Shown: positions 29,646 through 40,203, numbered from the stretch's first letter. The stretch is DNA of 64,000 nt from Escherichia ruysiae (GCF_902498915.1 NZ_CABVLQ010000001.1), one strand, 5' to 3'. Notes: a model not told the origin generated them from the letters alone. Numbers and translations are program-made.

Positions 29646-30692
29646 TCAGGCTTCCTCTTGTAACAACAGTGCGTTGAGTTCTTCCAGTACGCGCTGGGGA
29701 GTAATGTCGATCAGACTCTGGTGATACCCTTCTGCGGCATCGCCTTTACGCACTTTGTGGTAGCCAGTAATCAGACGAATGACTCGCGCTTTATGAGAAA
29801 GCGGCGGCGTAAAGTCCGGGCTGCTTGGCCCATACAGTGCGACCAGCGGACGATTCAGTGCCGCTGCGACGTGCATCAGACCAGAATCGTTGGTGACAAT
29901 GGCTTTACAGGCCGCAATCAGAATAACGGCTTGATCAAGCTGCGTTTCTCCCGCCAGATTACGACACCATGCCTGCTGCTCAGTATTCAGTGCGGCGAGT
30001 ATCTCATTGCCCGCCTCATGATCTTTCGCCGAACCAAACAGAACCACCTGATAACCTTCATCAATTAGCTGCTTTGCCAGCTCTGCGTAGTGGTAGTGCG
30101 GCCAGCGTTTTGCCGGGCCAAACTCCGCTCCTGGGCAAAAGCCAATCATCGGACGTTCTGATGAGAGGGAAAATTGGTTACAGGTATACGATTTTTCACC
30201 TTCGCTCACCTGCAATTGCGGCCATAACAACGGTTTTGGTAGATCTTGTGCGGTACGCATTACGCCTTTGTCATAGGCCAGCGCGACATAGCGTTCCACC
30301 ATTAGCGGCCAGTCTTCTTTATCAAGCACGCGCACATCGTTGAGCAAACCGTAGCGCATTTCACCACGCCAGCCGGTGCGATGAGGAATTCCCGCGAAGA
30401 AAGGCACTAATGCGGATTTAAAGGAGTTGGGTAAGACGTAGGCGCGGTCGTAACGTTTATCGCGCAGGCTATGTCCCAGCTTGCGGCGTTCGCCGATTTC
30501 CAGCGAACCGTGACCGAGAGGCATAGGGATAGCTTCGTTAACTTCCGGCATCCGCGATAATAACGGACGGCACCATGCCGGTGCCATCACGTCGATTATC
30601 GCCTGGGGATAGCGCGCCTGGAGCGTGCGATAGAGACTTTGCGACATCATCATGTCGCCAACCCAAGACGGGCCTATCACCAAAATCTTCAT
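29646..30692 (-). CDS. waaF: LPS heptosyltransferase II
   Basis: WaaF adds the second inner-core heptose. The 348-residue family 9 enzyme begins MKILVIGPSWVGDMMMSQSL and carries IVTNDSGLMHVAAALNRP as the donor-site motif. It starts 2 bases after hldD, in a compact operon that makes the ADP-heptose and then uses it. Confidence 0.97.
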   Translation of the reverse strand: MKILVIGPSWVGDMMMSQSLYRTLQARYPQAIIDVMAPAWCRPLLSRMPEVNEAIPMPLGHGSLEIGERRKLGHSLRDKRYDRAYVLPNSFKSALVPFFAGIPHRTGWRGEMRYGLLNDVRVLDKEDWPLMVERYVALAYDKGVMRTAQDLPKPLLWPQLQVSEGEKSYTCNQFSLSSERPMIGFCPGAEFGPAKRWPHYHYAELAKQLIDEGYQVVLFGSAKDHEAGNEILAALNTEQQAWCRNLAGETQLDQAVILIAACKAIVTNDSGLMHVAAALNRPLVALYGPSSPDFTPPLSHKARVIRLITGYHKVRKGDAAEGYHQSLIDITPQRVLEELNALLLQEEA

Positions 30693-30694
30693 AG

Positions 30695-31627
30695 TTACGC
30701 GTCGCGATTCAGCCAGGCCATGTATTCCGTTACACCTTCAGCAACGGTTTTGAACGGTTTGTCGTAACCCGCCGCGCGCAGATTTGTCAGATCTGCCTGA
30801 GTGAACGCCTGATAGCGGCCTTTCAGTTTATCCGGGAACGGAATGTATTCGATCTGGCCTTTCTTGTGATAAGCCAGCGTAGCATCAGCTACAGCCTGGA
30901 AGGATTCCGCACGACCAGTGCCGAGGTTGAAGATGCCGGAAACGCCATTTTCCAGGAACCACAGATTCACATCTGCCACGTCGCCCACGTAGACGAAGTC
31001 GCGTTTGAAGTTCTCGCTACCTTCGAACAGCTTCGGTGATTCACCGTTGTTAAGTTGAGTGTTGAGATGGAAAGCGACGCTCGCCATGCTGCCTTTATGA
31101 CCTTCACGCGGCCCATAAACGTTGAAATAACGGAAGCCAACAATCTGCGAGTTCGCTTCTGGCAGAATCTGACGAACATATTCATCAAACAGGAATTTTG
31201 AGTAACCGTAGACGTTAAGTGGTTTTTCGTATTCGCGGGATTCAATAAAGTCGGAGGTGCGTCCGCCATAGGTCGCTGCGGAAGATGCATACAGGAACGG
31301 AATTTCGCGTTCCAGACAGTAGTGCAGCAGCTCTTTGGAGTATTGATAGTTGTTATCCATCATATACTTACCATCCCACTCGGTGGTGGATGAGCACGCG
31401 CCTTCGTGGAAAATCGCTTCGACATCGCCGAACTCTTCGCCAGCCATAATCTGGATCAGGAAGTCTTCCTTATCCATATAGTCCGCGATATTCAGATCCA
31501 CCAGGTTCACAAACTTGGTGCCGTCTTTCAGGTTGTCCACCACCAGAATATCGGTGATGCCTTTATCATTCAGGGCCTTAACGATGTTGCTGCCGATAAA
31601 GCCCGCGCCGCCGGTAACGATGATCAT
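30695..31627 (-). CDS. hldD: ADP-L-glycero-D-manno-heptose 6-epimerase
   Basis: HldD converts ADP-D-glycero- to ADP-L-glycero-D-manno-heptose, the donor used by WaaC, WaaF, WaaQ and WaaU. The 310-residue short-chain dehydrogenase-like enzyme has the NADP-binding [10 protein letters not shown] at residues 5-14 and the catalytic YxxxK in [11 protein letters not shown]. It is the first gene of its operon. The 213 bases between it and kbl hold both divergent promoters, which were not resolved. Confidence 0.98.
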
Positions 31628-31840
31628 AACTGTAACCTTCGAATTATGGAGTCAGAGACAATCTCAGACACGAATACTTCTATCATATCACTACACGACG
31701 TTGGCTTCAGCCATTCGCCGAAAGTGAGAGTAATGGGCGTTATTTATTCTAAATTTTGCAGAAGTGTTAACGCGTCATCTCGTCGCGACCTATAAGTTTG
31801 GGTAATATGTGCTGGAATTTGCCCTGTCTGGAGAATCGCA

Positions 31841-33037
31841 ATGCGTGGAGAATTTTATCAGCAGTTAACCAACGACCTGGAAACCGCACGGGCGGAAGGG
31901 TTGTTTAAAGAAGAGCGCATTATCACGTCTGCGCAGCAAGCAGACATCACTGTGGCTGATGGAAGCCACGTCATCAACTTTTGTGCCAACAACTATCTTG
32001 GGCTGGCGAACCATCCAGAGCTGATTGCGGCGGCAAAAGCGGGAATGGATTCTCATGGTTTCGGCATGGCTTCAGTACGTTTTATCTGTGGCACTCAGGA
32101 TAGCCATAAAGAGCTTGAGCAGAAACTGGCGGCATTCCTGGGTATGGAAGATGCGATTCTCTACTCTTCCTGTTTTGATGCCAACGGCGGCCTGTTTGAA
32201 ACGCTGCTGGGCGCGGAAGACGCCATTATCTCCGACGCACTGAACCACGCGTCTATTATTGATGGTGTGCGTCTGTGCAAAGCCAAACGTTATCGCTATG
32301 CCAACAACAATATGCAGGAGCTGGAAGCGCGTTTAAAAGAAGCGCGTGAAGCCGGAGCGCGACATGTGCTGATTGCCACCGACGGCGTGTTCTCGATGGA
32401 CGGCGTGATTGCCAACCTGAAAGGCGTTTGCGATTTGGCAGATATTTACGATGCGCTGGTGATGGTGGATGACTCCCACGCGGTTGGTTTTGTCGGTGAA
32501 AACGGTCGTGGTTCCCATGAATACTGCGATGTGATGGGTCGTGTCGATATTATCACCGGCACGCTGGGTAAAGCCTTAGGCGGTGCTTCTGGTGGTTACA
32601 CTGCTGCGCGCAAAGAAGTGGTTGAGTGGCTGCGCCAGCGTTCTCGTCCGTACCTGTTCTCCAACTCGCTGGCACCAGCGATTGTCGCCGCTTCCATTAA
32701 AGTGCTGGAGATGGTCGAAGCGGGCAGCGAACTGCGTGACCGCCTGTGGGCTAACGCGCGTCAGTTCCGTGAGCAAATGTCGGCGGCGGGCTTTACCCTG
32801 GCGGGTGCCGATCACGCTATTATTCCGGTCATGCTTGGCGATGCGGTAGTGGCGCAGAAATTTGCCCGCGAGCTGCAAAAAGAGGGTATTTACGTCACCG
32901 GGTTCTTCTATCCGGTCGTACCGAAAGGTCAGGCGCGTATTCGTACCCAGATGTCTGCGGCGCATACTCCTGAGCAAATTACGCGTGCGGTAGAAGCGTT
33001 CACGCGTATTGGTAAACAACTGGGCGTAATTGCCTGA
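31841..33037 (+). CDS. kbl: 2-amino-3-ketobutyrate CoA ligase
   Basis: Kbl cleaves 2-amino-3-ketobutyrate with CoA to glycine and acetyl-CoA, the second step of threonine breakdown. The 398-residue enzyme belongs to the alpha-oxoamine synthase family. The PLP lysine lies in TGTLGKALGGASGG, and the PLP-facing aspartate in VDDSHAVGFVG. It forms an operon with tdh, 13 bases downstream; in E. coli this operon is repressed by Lrp and relieved by leucine. Confidence 0.97.
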   Translation: MRGEFYQQLTNDLETARAEGLFKEERIITSAQQADITVADGSHVINFCANNYLGLANHPELIAAAKAGMDSHGFGMASVRFICGTQDSHKELEQKLAAFLGMEDAILYSSCFDANGGLFETLLGAEDAIISDALNHASIIDGVRLCKAKRYRYANNNMQELEARLKEAREAGARHVLIATDGVFSMDGVIANLKGVCDLADIYDALVMVDDSHAVGFVGENGRGSHEYCDVMGRVDIITGTLGKALGGASGGYTAARKEVVEWLRQRSRPYLFSNSLAPAIVAASIKVLEMVEAGSELRDRLWANARQFREQMSAAGFTLAGADHAIIPVMLGDAVVAQKFARELQKEGIYVTGFFYPVVPKGQARIRTQMSAAHTPEQITRAVEAFTRIGKQLGVIA

Positions 33038-33050
33038 GTGAGGATGTGAG

Positions 33051-34076
33051 ATGAAAGCGTTATCCAAACTGAAAGCGGAAGAGGGCATCTGGATGACTGA
33101 CGTTCCTGTACCGGAACTCGGGCATAACGATCTGCTGATTAAAATCCGTAAAACAGCCATCTGCGGGACTGACGTTCACATCTATAACTGGGATGAGTGG
33201 TCGCAAAAAACCATCCCGGTGCCGATGGTCGTGGGCCATGAGTATGTTGGTGAAGTGGTGGGCATTGGTCAGGAAGTGAAAGGCTTCCAGATTGGCGATC
33301 GCGTGTCTGGCGAAGGTCATATCACCTGCGGTCATTGCCGTAACTGCCGTGGTGGTCGTACCCATCTGTGCCGCAACACGATCGGCGTCGGCGTTAACCG
33401 TCCGGGCTGCTTCGCCGAATATCTGGTGATTCCGGCGTTCAACGCCTTCAAAATCCCCGACAATATCTCCGACGACTTAGCCGCAATTTTCGATCCGTTC
33501 GGAAATGCTGTACACACGGCACTGTCGTTTGATTTAGTGGGCGAAGATGTTCTGGTTTCTGGTGCAGGCCCGATTGGTATTATGGCGGCGGCGGTGGCGA
33601 AACATGTCGGCGCGCGTAATGTGGTTATCACCGACGTTAATGAATATCGTCTCGAACTGGCGCGCAAAATGGGTATTACGCGTGCAGTTAACGTCGCGAA
33701 AGAAAATCTCAATGACGTGATGGCGGAGCTAGGCATGACCGAAGGTTTTGATGTCGGTCTGGAAATGTCCGGTGCGCCGCCAGCGTTTCGTACCATGCTC
33801 GACACCATGAACCACGGTGGCCGTATTGCGATGCTAGGTATTCCACCTTCTGACATGTCGATCGACTGGACAAAAGTGATCTTTAAAGGCTTGTTCATTA
33901 AAGGCATTTACGGTCGTGAGATGTTTGAAACCTGGTACAAGATGGCGGCGCTGATTCAGTCTGGCCTCGATCTCTCGCCAATCATTACCCATCGTTTCTC
34001 CATCGATGATTTCCAGAAGGGCTTCGACGCTATGCGTTCAGGCCAGTCCGGGAAAGTTATCCTGAGCTGGGATTAA
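33051..34076 (+). CDS. tdh: L-threonine 3-dehydrogenase
   Basis: Tdh oxidises threonine to 2-amino-3-ketobutyrate with NAD. The 341-residue zinc alcohol dehydrogenase-type enzyme has the catalytic zinc motif ICGTDVHIYNW then GHEYVGEV, four structural zinc cysteines in CGHCRNCRGGRTHLC, and the Rossmann signature SGAGPIGIMAA. It supplies the substrate of Kbl. The operon ends at a clear terminator at 34084-34107. Confidence 0.97.
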   Translation: MKALSKLKAEEGIWMTDVPVPELGHNDLLIKIRKTAICGTDVHIYNWDEWSQKTIPVPMVVGHEYVGEVVGIGQEVKGFQIGDRVSGEGHITCGHCRNCRGGRTHLCRNTIGVGVNRPGCFAEYLVIPAFNAFKIPDNISDDLAAIFDPFGNAVHTALSFDLVGEDVLVSGAGPIGIMAAAVAKHVGARNVVITDVNEYRLELARKMGITRAVNVAKENLNDVMAELGMTEGFDVGLEMSGAPPAFRTMLDTMNHGGRIAMLGIPPSDMSIDWTKVIFKGLFIKGIYGREMFETWYKMAALIQSGLDLSPIITHRFSIDDFQKGFDAMRSGQSGKVILSWD

Positions 34077-34083
34077 CACGAAT

Positions 34084-34107
34084 AAGGGCTGGTATTCCAG
34101 CCCTTTT
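34084..34107 (+). terminator. kbl-tdh terminator
   Basis: AAGGGCTGG and CCAGCCCTT form a perfect 9-bp stem around TATT and run into TT, 7 bases after the tdh stop. Confidence 0.88.
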
Positions 34108-34314
34108 ATCTGAGGATAATCTGTTAAATATGTAAAATCCTGTCAGTGTAATAAAAATATCGTAATTGCGCTGATCTCTTATATAGCTGTTCTCATTATC
34201 TCTCTAGCCTGAAGTGACTCTCTCACCTGTAAAAATAATATCTCACAGGCTTAATGGTTTCTTAATACAAAGTCTGTACAACGTTAGGGTAACTTCAGAG
34301 GCCGTCGGTAATTT

Positions 34315-35349
34315 ATGATGAACAGCACCAATAAACTTAGTGTTATTATCCCGTTATATAATGCGGGCGATGATTTCCGCACTTGTATGGAATCTTTAAT
34401 TGCGCAAACCTGGACTGCTCTGGAAATCATTATTATTAACGATGGTTCAACGGATAATTCTGTTGAAATAGCAAAGCATTACGCAGAAAACTTTCCTCAC
34501 GTTCGTTTGTTGCATCAGGCGAATGCTGGAGCATCGGTGGCGCGTAATCGCGGGATCGAGGCAGCGACGGGCAAATATGTTGCTTTTGTCGATGCTGATG
34601 ATGAAGTCTATCCCACCATGTACGAAACGCTGATGACAATGGCGTTAGAGGACGATCTCGATGTGGCGCAGTGCAATGCTGACTGGTGTTTTCGTGAAAC
34701 GGGGGAAACCTGGCAATCCATCCCCACCGATCGCCTTCGCTCAACCGGCGTATTAACCGGCCCGGACTGGCTGCGGATGGGACTTTCTTCTCGCCGCTGG
34801 ACTCACGTTGTCTGGATGGGTGTTTATCGCCGAGATGTTATTGTAAAAAATAACATTAAATTTATTGCTGGATTGCATCATCAGGATATTGTCTGGACAA
34901 CAGAATTTATGTTTAACGCGCTGCGTGCGCGATATACCGAACAATCGTTATATAAATATTATCTGCATAATACGTCAGTGAGTCGGTTGAATCGACAAGG
35001 AAATAAAAATCTTAATTATCAACGGCACTATATTAAAATTACCCGCCTGCTGGAGAAATTAAATAGAAATTATGCCGACAAAATTATGATTTATCCGGAA
35101 TTTCATCAACAAATAACTTACGAAGCATTGCGCGTTTGCCATGCGGTGCGCAAAGAACCGGATATTATTACCCGCCAGCGGATGATTGCCGAGATATTTA
35201 CTTCCGGCATGTATAAGCGTCTGATTACTAATGTCCGCAGCGTAAAGGTGGGTTATCAGGCATTACTGTGGTCTTTCCGCTTATGGCAATGGCGCGACAA
35301 AACACGGTCGCACCATCGCATTACGTGCAGCGCCTTTAATTTGCGCTAG
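34315..35349 (+). CDS. waaH: LPS core glucuronic acid transferase WaaH
   Basis: WaaH (formerly YibD) is a family 2 glycosyltransferase that adds glucuronic acid to HepIII of the core under phosphate starvation. The 344-residue protein has the GT-A motifs IIIINDGSTDNS and VAFVDADDE, and a basic C-terminus. PhoB control is established in E. coli. CTGT motifs at 34121 and 34140 were noted upstream, but their spacing is not a good pho box, so no site is called. Its end overlaps yibQ by 14 bases, tail to tail. Confidence 0.93.
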   Translation: MMNSTNKLSVIIPLYNAGDDFRTCMESLIAQTWTALEIIIINDGSTDNSVEIAKHYAENFPHVRLLHQANAGASVARNRGIEAATGKYVAFVDADDEVYPTMYETLMTMALEDDLDVAQCNADWCFRETGETWQSIPTDRLRSTGVLTGPDWLRMGLSSRRWTHVVWMGVYRRDVIVKNNIKFIAGLHHQDIVWTTEFMFNALRARYTEQSLYKYYLHNTSVSRLNRQGNKNLNYQRHYIKITRLLEKLNRNYADKIMIYPEFHQQITYEALRVCHAVRKEPDIITRQRMIAEIFTSGMYKRLITNVRSVKVGYQALLWSFRLWQWRDKTRSHHRITCSAFNLR

Positions 35350-36295
35350 CGTTAAACTTCGCCGCTTCGGGCTGTTTGCCCCAGCCCTGCCACTGATGCT
35401 GGAAGTAAACGATCAGCGTGCTCTGGCTGATGCTTTCGCTTAATACTTCAAAGAAGCGATTAGCATAAACCGGTTCCAGCGGTTTCTTCGGTTTACACAG
35501 CTTCACTCCACGGAACGGATTACGCGGTGCGTCGGGCACAGTGTTCTTCGGCGGTGTAGACGTATCGACCTGCGGTTCATTCAGCAAGCTGCTGGCTTTC
35601 ACCAGCGTAATGTCTGGCGGCAGGTTATAAACCATCTGTTGCAATACGCGAACTGTTGAAGGGTGAGGATGACCAATGGCGATGGTTGAACCGTTGCGAC
35701 GCGCCAGGTCAATTGCGCGATTGAACTGCATACGGATGTCCGCTTCGTTCTGGGAATCATCGAGAAACACTTTCCGTTTGATGACTTTTACGCCAGTACC
35801 TTGTGCGGCGCGCATCGCCTGGGTATTACCGATAGTCACACTGTCGAGGAAATAAAGATTGTAACGCGCCAGCGCCTGCATCACTTTCTGCATACCAAAA
35901 AGGTTAGAGGTCATCTTGCTGCCCATGTGGTTGTTGATCCCCACGGCATAGGGCACGTTATTGACCGCACTGCGAATAATGCGCTCAATCTCGTCGCTGC
36001 TCATCTCCGGGCGCAGCGTATTTTTCTCCAGCGGCTGCTTACTCAACGGTGCCATCGGTAGATGAATCAATACTTCGTGACCGCTGTTATGCGCTTTGGT
36101 TGCCATCTCTCTGGCGTGTGGCGAGTCAGGTAACACGGCGACAGAGATAGCGGAGGGCATCGCCAGCACCTGGTTTTCGTTGTGCGGGCGATAACCAAAA
36201 TCATCAATGACGATGGCAAGTTTGCCAGCAAATACAGGGGAGGAGAGAGCCAACAGAGCGGCAAATGCAAGAACGTTACGACGAAATGGAAACAA
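35336..36295 (-). CDS. yibQ: Divergent polysaccharide deacetylase family protein YibQ
   Basis: The 319-residue protein starts with a signal peptide (NVLAFAALLALSSPVFA) and has the divergent polysaccharide deacetylase fold (DUF610). Likely metal-site segments are LAIVIDDFGYRPHNE, VLIHLPMAP, GINNHMGSKM and AIGHPHP. Its substrate is unknown. It follows envC after 3 bases, so a periplasmic envelope role is plausible but not shown. Confidence 0.9.
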   Translation of the reverse strand: MFPFRRNVLAFAALLALSSPVFAGKLAIVIDDFGYRPHNENQVLAMPSAISVAVLPDSPHAREMATKAHNSGHEVLIHLPMAPLSKQPLEKNTLRPEMSSDEIERIIRSAVNNVPYAVGINNHMGSKMTSNLFGMQKVMQALARYNLYFLDSVTIGNTQAMRAAQGTGVKVIKRKVFLDDSQNEADIRMQFNRAIDLARRNGSTIAIGHPHPSTVRVLQQMVYNLPPDITLVKASSLLNEPQVDTSTPPKNTVPDAPRNPFRGVKLCKPKKPLEPVYANRFFEVLSESISQSTLIVYFQHQWQGWGKQPEAAKFNASAN

Positions 36296-36298
36296 AAC

Positions 36299-37558
36299 TT
36301 ATCTTCCCAACCACGGTTGTGGATTGACCGCCTGACCCTGGCGGCGAATTTCGAAATAGAGTGAGGACCGACCCTGACCGCCACTGCTGCCCACCAGTGC
36401 AATTGGCTGACCCGCGCGAACCTGCGAACCAACGCTCACCAGTGCGCTCTGATTATAGCCATAAAGGCTCATGTCGCCTTTACCGTGCTCAACCACCACC
36501 ACCAGACCGTAGCCTTGCAGCCAGTCAGCCAGAATCACCCGACCGTCGGCAATCGCTTTAACTTCAGTACCTTCTGAGGCACCGATAACCATTCCTTTCC
36601 AGCGTAATTCACCCTGTAGCTGCTCGCCATAGCGATGCAGCGTCGGCCCGCGAACCGGCCAGAATGCCTGACCACGCGGCGCACCCAGACCACCGGTTCG
36701 GGACATCAGCGATTTTTCGCTTTCGGTAGGTTTGTAGGTGGTGCCTTTGCGCGTCGCTTCTTTTTGCCTGTCGCGAACAGCCTGAGCCTCACGCGCTTCT
36801 CGTTCAGCACGCGCTTTCGCTGCCGCTTCTGCACGAGCAATGCTATTGCGCAGACGAGATTCGTTAGCGCGCAGTTCACTTAGCTGCTGCTGACCTTGTT
36901 GAATGGAAGATTCCAGCCCTGCCAGCGTCTTCTTACGCTCGTTCAGCGCCTGGGTCAGCTTCGCCTGCTGGGCGCGTTGTTCGTATAACAGCGTTTGTTG
37001 CTCGCTCTGTTTCTCTTCCAGTTCGGCGCGCTGCATGGCGACTTCTGCACGTGTTTGCTTCAGTTCGGCGATGGTTTCTTGTCGCGCCTGGTTGAGATAG
37101 CCGAAATAAGCCTGTAAACGCTGACCGCGCTGGCTTTCTTCACCGCTGAGAATTAGCTGAATACCGGTATGTTCACCCTGACGAAACGCGGCATCCAGTT
37201 GCGCGGCGAGGCTGCGTTCCTGGGCGGCTTTTTGCTGCTCCAGTTTGGCAATCGACGCGTTCATCTCATCAATCTGTTTATTCAGTTGATTAAGCGTGTT
37301 TTGCGTTTCGCGCAGTTTACGGGTGGCTTCCGAGATCGCTTCTTCCTGCTTTTTCAATTGTGCGAGCAGGCTTGCGCGTTGTTGTTGCTTTTGGCGTACC
37401 GCGCGCTCTTTCGCGGCGATGTCAGCCTGAATGGATTTGAGTTGGTCACGCTCATCCGCGTGGGCAGAAAAAGTGCACAACAATACGCCAGCGCAAAGAA
37501 CGCTGGCGTAAATGATGGGCCTGACTGCAAACCTGCGCGGTTTCGTGGCCCGTGTCAT
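36299..37558 (-). CDS. envC: Murein hydrolase activator EnvC
   Basis: EnvC is a periplasmic protein recruited by FtsEX that activates the amidases AmiA and AmiB during septum splitting. The start MTRATKPRRFAV at 37558 gives 419 residues with a signal peptide ending near AHADERD. A long coiled coil rich in Q, K, E and A fills residues 35-270. The C-terminal LytM domain is degenerate: the zinc ligands are missing, with LYGYNQ where active enzymes have HxH. It follows gpmM after 33 bases. Confidence 0.95.
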   Translation of the reverse strand: MTRATKPRRFAVRPIIYASVLCAGVLLCTFSAHADERDQLKSIQADIAAKERAVRQKQQQRASLLAQLKKQEEAISEATRKLRETQNTLNQLNKQIDEMNASIAKLEQQKAAQERSLAAQLDAAFRQGEHTGIQLILSGEESQRGQRLQAYFGYLNQARQETIAELKQTRAEVAMQRAELEEKQSEQQTLLYEQRAQQAKLTQALNERKKTLAGLESSIQQGQQQLSELRANESRLRNSIARAEAAAKARAEREAREAQAVRDRQKEATRKGTTYKPTESEKSLMSRTGGLGAPRGQAFWPVRGPTLHRYGEQLQGELRWKGMVIGASEGTEVKAIADGRVILADWLQGYGLVVVVEHGKGDMSLYGYNQSALVSVGSQVRAGQPIALVGSSGGQGRSSLYFEIRRQGQAVNPQPWLGR

Positions 37559-37591
37559 GGTATTAATCGCCTTTCCCCTCATGGGGAGGGA

Positions 37592-39136
37592 TTATTCCAC
37601 GATGAACAGCGGCTTACCAGTCATCTCTTGCGGGATTTCCATACCCATTAAAGAGAGCATGGTCGGCGCGATGTCAGAAAGTTTGCCGCCTTCAACCGCT
37701 TTCACGTTCTTATCGCCAACGTAAATCAGCGGAACAGGCAGGTTGGTATGCGCCGTGTGAGCCTGACCCGTAGCCGGATCGCGCATCTGTTCAGCGTTAC
37801 CGTGGTCAGCGGTGATCAGCAGTTGTCCACCCACAGACTCAACAGCTTTGGTCACTTCTGCCACGCAGTGATCCAGTGCTTCAACTGCTTTAACTGCTGC
37901 TTCCATCACCCCGGTGTGACCTACCATGTCGCCGTTCGGATAGTTACAGATAATGGTGTCGTATTTGCCGCTCTTGATGGCAGCAACCAGTTTTTCGGTC
38001 AGCTCTGCGGAGCTCATTTCCGGCTGCAGATCGTAGGTAGCCACTTTCGGCGAGTTGATCAGAATGCGATCTTCGCCTTTGAACGACTCTTCTACGCCAC
38101 CGTTGAAGAAGAAAGTGACGTGGGCATATTTTTCGGTTTCGGAAATACGCAGCTGAGTTTTATCGTTTTTCGCCATCCACTCGCCGAAGGTGTTAACCAG
38201 AGAGGCTGGTGGGTAAGCAACGGCAGTTTTGATGTCAGCGGCGTATTCGGTCAGCATCACGAAATCGATGTTAACCACTTTCTTACGCGCGAAGCCGTCG
38301 AAATCAGCGTTCACGAATGCACGAGTGATTTCACGTGCGCGGTCAGCGCGGAAGTTCATGAAAATCAGCGCATCGCCGTCTTCCATCGCTGCATCTGGCT
38401 GGCCTTCAGCACGGATAACGGTCGCTTTCACAAACTCGTCGTTTTCGTCGCGAGCATAAGCGGCCTGCAAACCAGCAACGGCGGTATCAGCCTGGAACTC
38501 ACCTTGCGCCAGAGTCAGCAGGTCATAAGCTTTTTCAACGCGATCCCAACGGTTATCGCGATCCATCGCGTAGTAACGACCAATGATGGACGCTACGCGG
38601 CCTTTACCCAGCGCGGCAAATTTCTCTTCGAATTTTTTCAGTGAGGATTCAGCACTGCGCGGCGGGGTGTCGCGACCGTCAAGGAATGCGTGCAGGTAGA
38701 TTTTCTCTGCGCCACGTTCAGCCGCCAGCTCTACCATCGCCATGATGTGATCTTCGTGGCTGTGTACGCCGCCTGCGGAGAGCAGACCCATAATGTGTAC
38801 CGCTTTGCCCGCGTTTTTCGCTTTATCTACCGCACCAGTCAGCACCGGGTTAGCGAAGAAAGCGCGATCTTTGATTTCAACGTCCAGACGAGTCAGGTCC
38901 TGATACACGATGCGGCCGGCACCCAGGTTAACGTGGCCTACTTCGGAGTTACCCATCTGACGGTCAGGCAGACCGACTTCCAGACCGGAAGCGTCGATCA
39001 GGGTATGCGGACGATTGGCCCACAGTGCATCCATTACCGGGGTTTTAGCACTAAAAATGGCGTTATCCTGTTGTTCTTCACGATAGCCATAGCCATCCAG
39101 AATCACCAGTACCATAGGTTTTTTAGAAACCGACAT
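37592..39136 (-). CDS. gpmM: 2,3-bisphosphoglycerate-independent phosphoglycerate mutase
   Basis: GpmM interconverts 3- and 2-phosphoglycerate in glycolysis using manganese. The start at 39136 (MSVSKKPMVLVILDGYGYRE) gives 514 residues. The phosphorylated serine is Ser64 in MGNSEVGHVNLGAG, and the later metal-binding segments ITADHGNAEQM and HTAHTNLPVP are present. The frame is open 73 codons further upstream, but that part is spacer. It heads the gpmM-envC-yibQ group. Confidence 0.97.
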   Translation of the reverse strand: MSVSKKPMVLVILDGYGYREEQQDNAIFSAKTPVMDALWANRPHTLIDASGLEVGLPDRQMGNSEVGHVNLGAGRIVYQDLTRLDVEIKDRAFFANPVLTGAVDKAKNAGKAVHIMGLLSAGGVHSHEDHIMAMVELAAERGAEKIYLHAFLDGRDTPPRSAESSLKKFEEKFAALGKGRVASIIGRYYAMDRDNRWDRVEKAYDLLTLAQGEFQADTAVAGLQAAYARDENDEFVKATVIRAEGQPDAAMEDGDALIFMNFRADRAREITRAFVNADFDGFARKKVVNIDFVMLTEYAADIKTAVAYPPASLVNTFGEWMAKNDKTQLRISETEKYAHVTFFFNGGVEESFKGEDRILINSPKVATYDLQPEMSSAELTEKLVAAIKSGKYDTIICNYPNGDMVGHTGVMEAAVKAVEALDHCVAEVTKAVESVGGQLLITADHGNAEQMRDPATGQAHTAHTNLPVPLIYVGDKNVKAVEGGKLSDIAPTMLSLMGMEIPQEMTGKPLFIVE

Positions 39137-39378
39137 TGCGACAACCTCATACTCAAGAGTCAAAATTTGCGTAATTTTACTACAGCTGAATCGATAAAAT
39201 AGCCTCTGAAGATCAAAATATACGACCGCTCGCGGCAAGCCGATGCCAGATTTGCGATTTTTTTTCGTAGCGTGCCGCAAAATTGCATTCCGGTGCACGC
39301 GCTGGCTGTATTTGCCGCAACGCGCAGGTATACTCCTTCCCTGGTTTTTAATCACTACGTCGGGAGTTATTACCCCCC

Positions 39379-39810
39379 ATGCAAGAAATTATGCAATTTG
39401 TTGGCCGTCATCCCATACTGAGTATCGCCTGGATCGCGTTACTGGTGGCGGTTCTTGTTACTACGTTTAAGAGCTTGACCTCAAAAGTGAAGGTAATTAC
39501 TCGTGGTGAAGCTACGCGTCTGATCAACAAAGAAGACGCAGTGGTTGTGGATTTACGCCAGCGTGATGACTTCCGTAAAGGCCATATCGCAGGTTCTATC
39601 AATTTGTTGCCGAGCGAAATCAAAGCCAACAATGTTGGTGAACTTGAGAAGCACAAAGACAAACCGGTTATCGTGGTAGACGGTTCTGGTATGCAGTGCC
39701 AGGAGCCTGCAAACGCGCTGACGAAAGCGGGTTTTGCGCAAGTATTCGTGCTGAAAGAAGGCGTCGCTGGCTGGGCTGGCGAAAACTTGCCTCTGGTGCG
39801 CGGCAAATAA
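39379..39810 (+). CDS. yibN: Membrane-anchored rhodanese-like protein YibN
   Basis: The 143-residue protein has an N-terminal membrane helix (about residues 12-30) and one rhodanese domain with [19 protein letters not shown]. The candidate catalytic residue is Cys107 in [10 protein letters not shown]. Its substrate is uncertain. It precedes grxC and secB on the same strand, after which the secretion and redox genes follow, and it diverges from gpmM. Confidence 0.93.
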
Positions 39811-39951
39811 TTTACCTGCCATCTTTCATGCCGCAGGCAGTTAGCTGCAATTAGACCCCCAGCGACTTATTGATATAAGCTTCTGGGGACACTCCATTTT
39901 GCAGCCGCCCTGCAATATGAAATTTCAGGGTAAAAAAACAGGAGCTAAGTT

Positions 39952-40203
39952 ATGGCCAATGTTGAAATCTATACCAAAGAAACCTGCCCGTATTGCCATC
40001 GTGCAAAAGCACTGCTGAGCAGCAAGGGCGTAAGTTTCCAGGAGCTACCGATTGATGGCAACGCCGCTAAGCGTGAAGAGATGATCAAACGCAGTGGTCG
40101 CACCACGGTTCCGCAAATTTTTATTGACGCACAGCACATTGGCGGCTGTGACGACTTGTATGCATTGGATGCACGTGGTGGACTGGATCCCCTGCTGAAA
40201 TAA
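39952..40203 (+). CDS. grxC: Glutaredoxin 3
   Basis: GrxC reduces disulfides and glutathione mixed disulfides using glutathione. The 83-residue protein has the dithiol CPYC active site at residues 12-15, the cis-proline in TTVPQIF and the glutathione-binding GGCDDLYAL. A CAGGAGCTAAG ribosome site precedes the ATG. secB follows after 62 bases. Confidence 0.98.
   Translation: MANVEIYTKETCPYCHRAKALLSSKGVSFQELPIDGNAAKREEMIKRSGRTTVPQIFIDAQHIGGCDDLYALDARGGLDPLLK

Noticed and set aside
34111..34314. Pho box for PhoB upstream of waaH
   Set aside because: CTGT motifs are present at 34121 and 34140, but their 19-base spacing does not fit the 11-base period of a pho box. PhoB control is known for the gene, but the site could not be placed.
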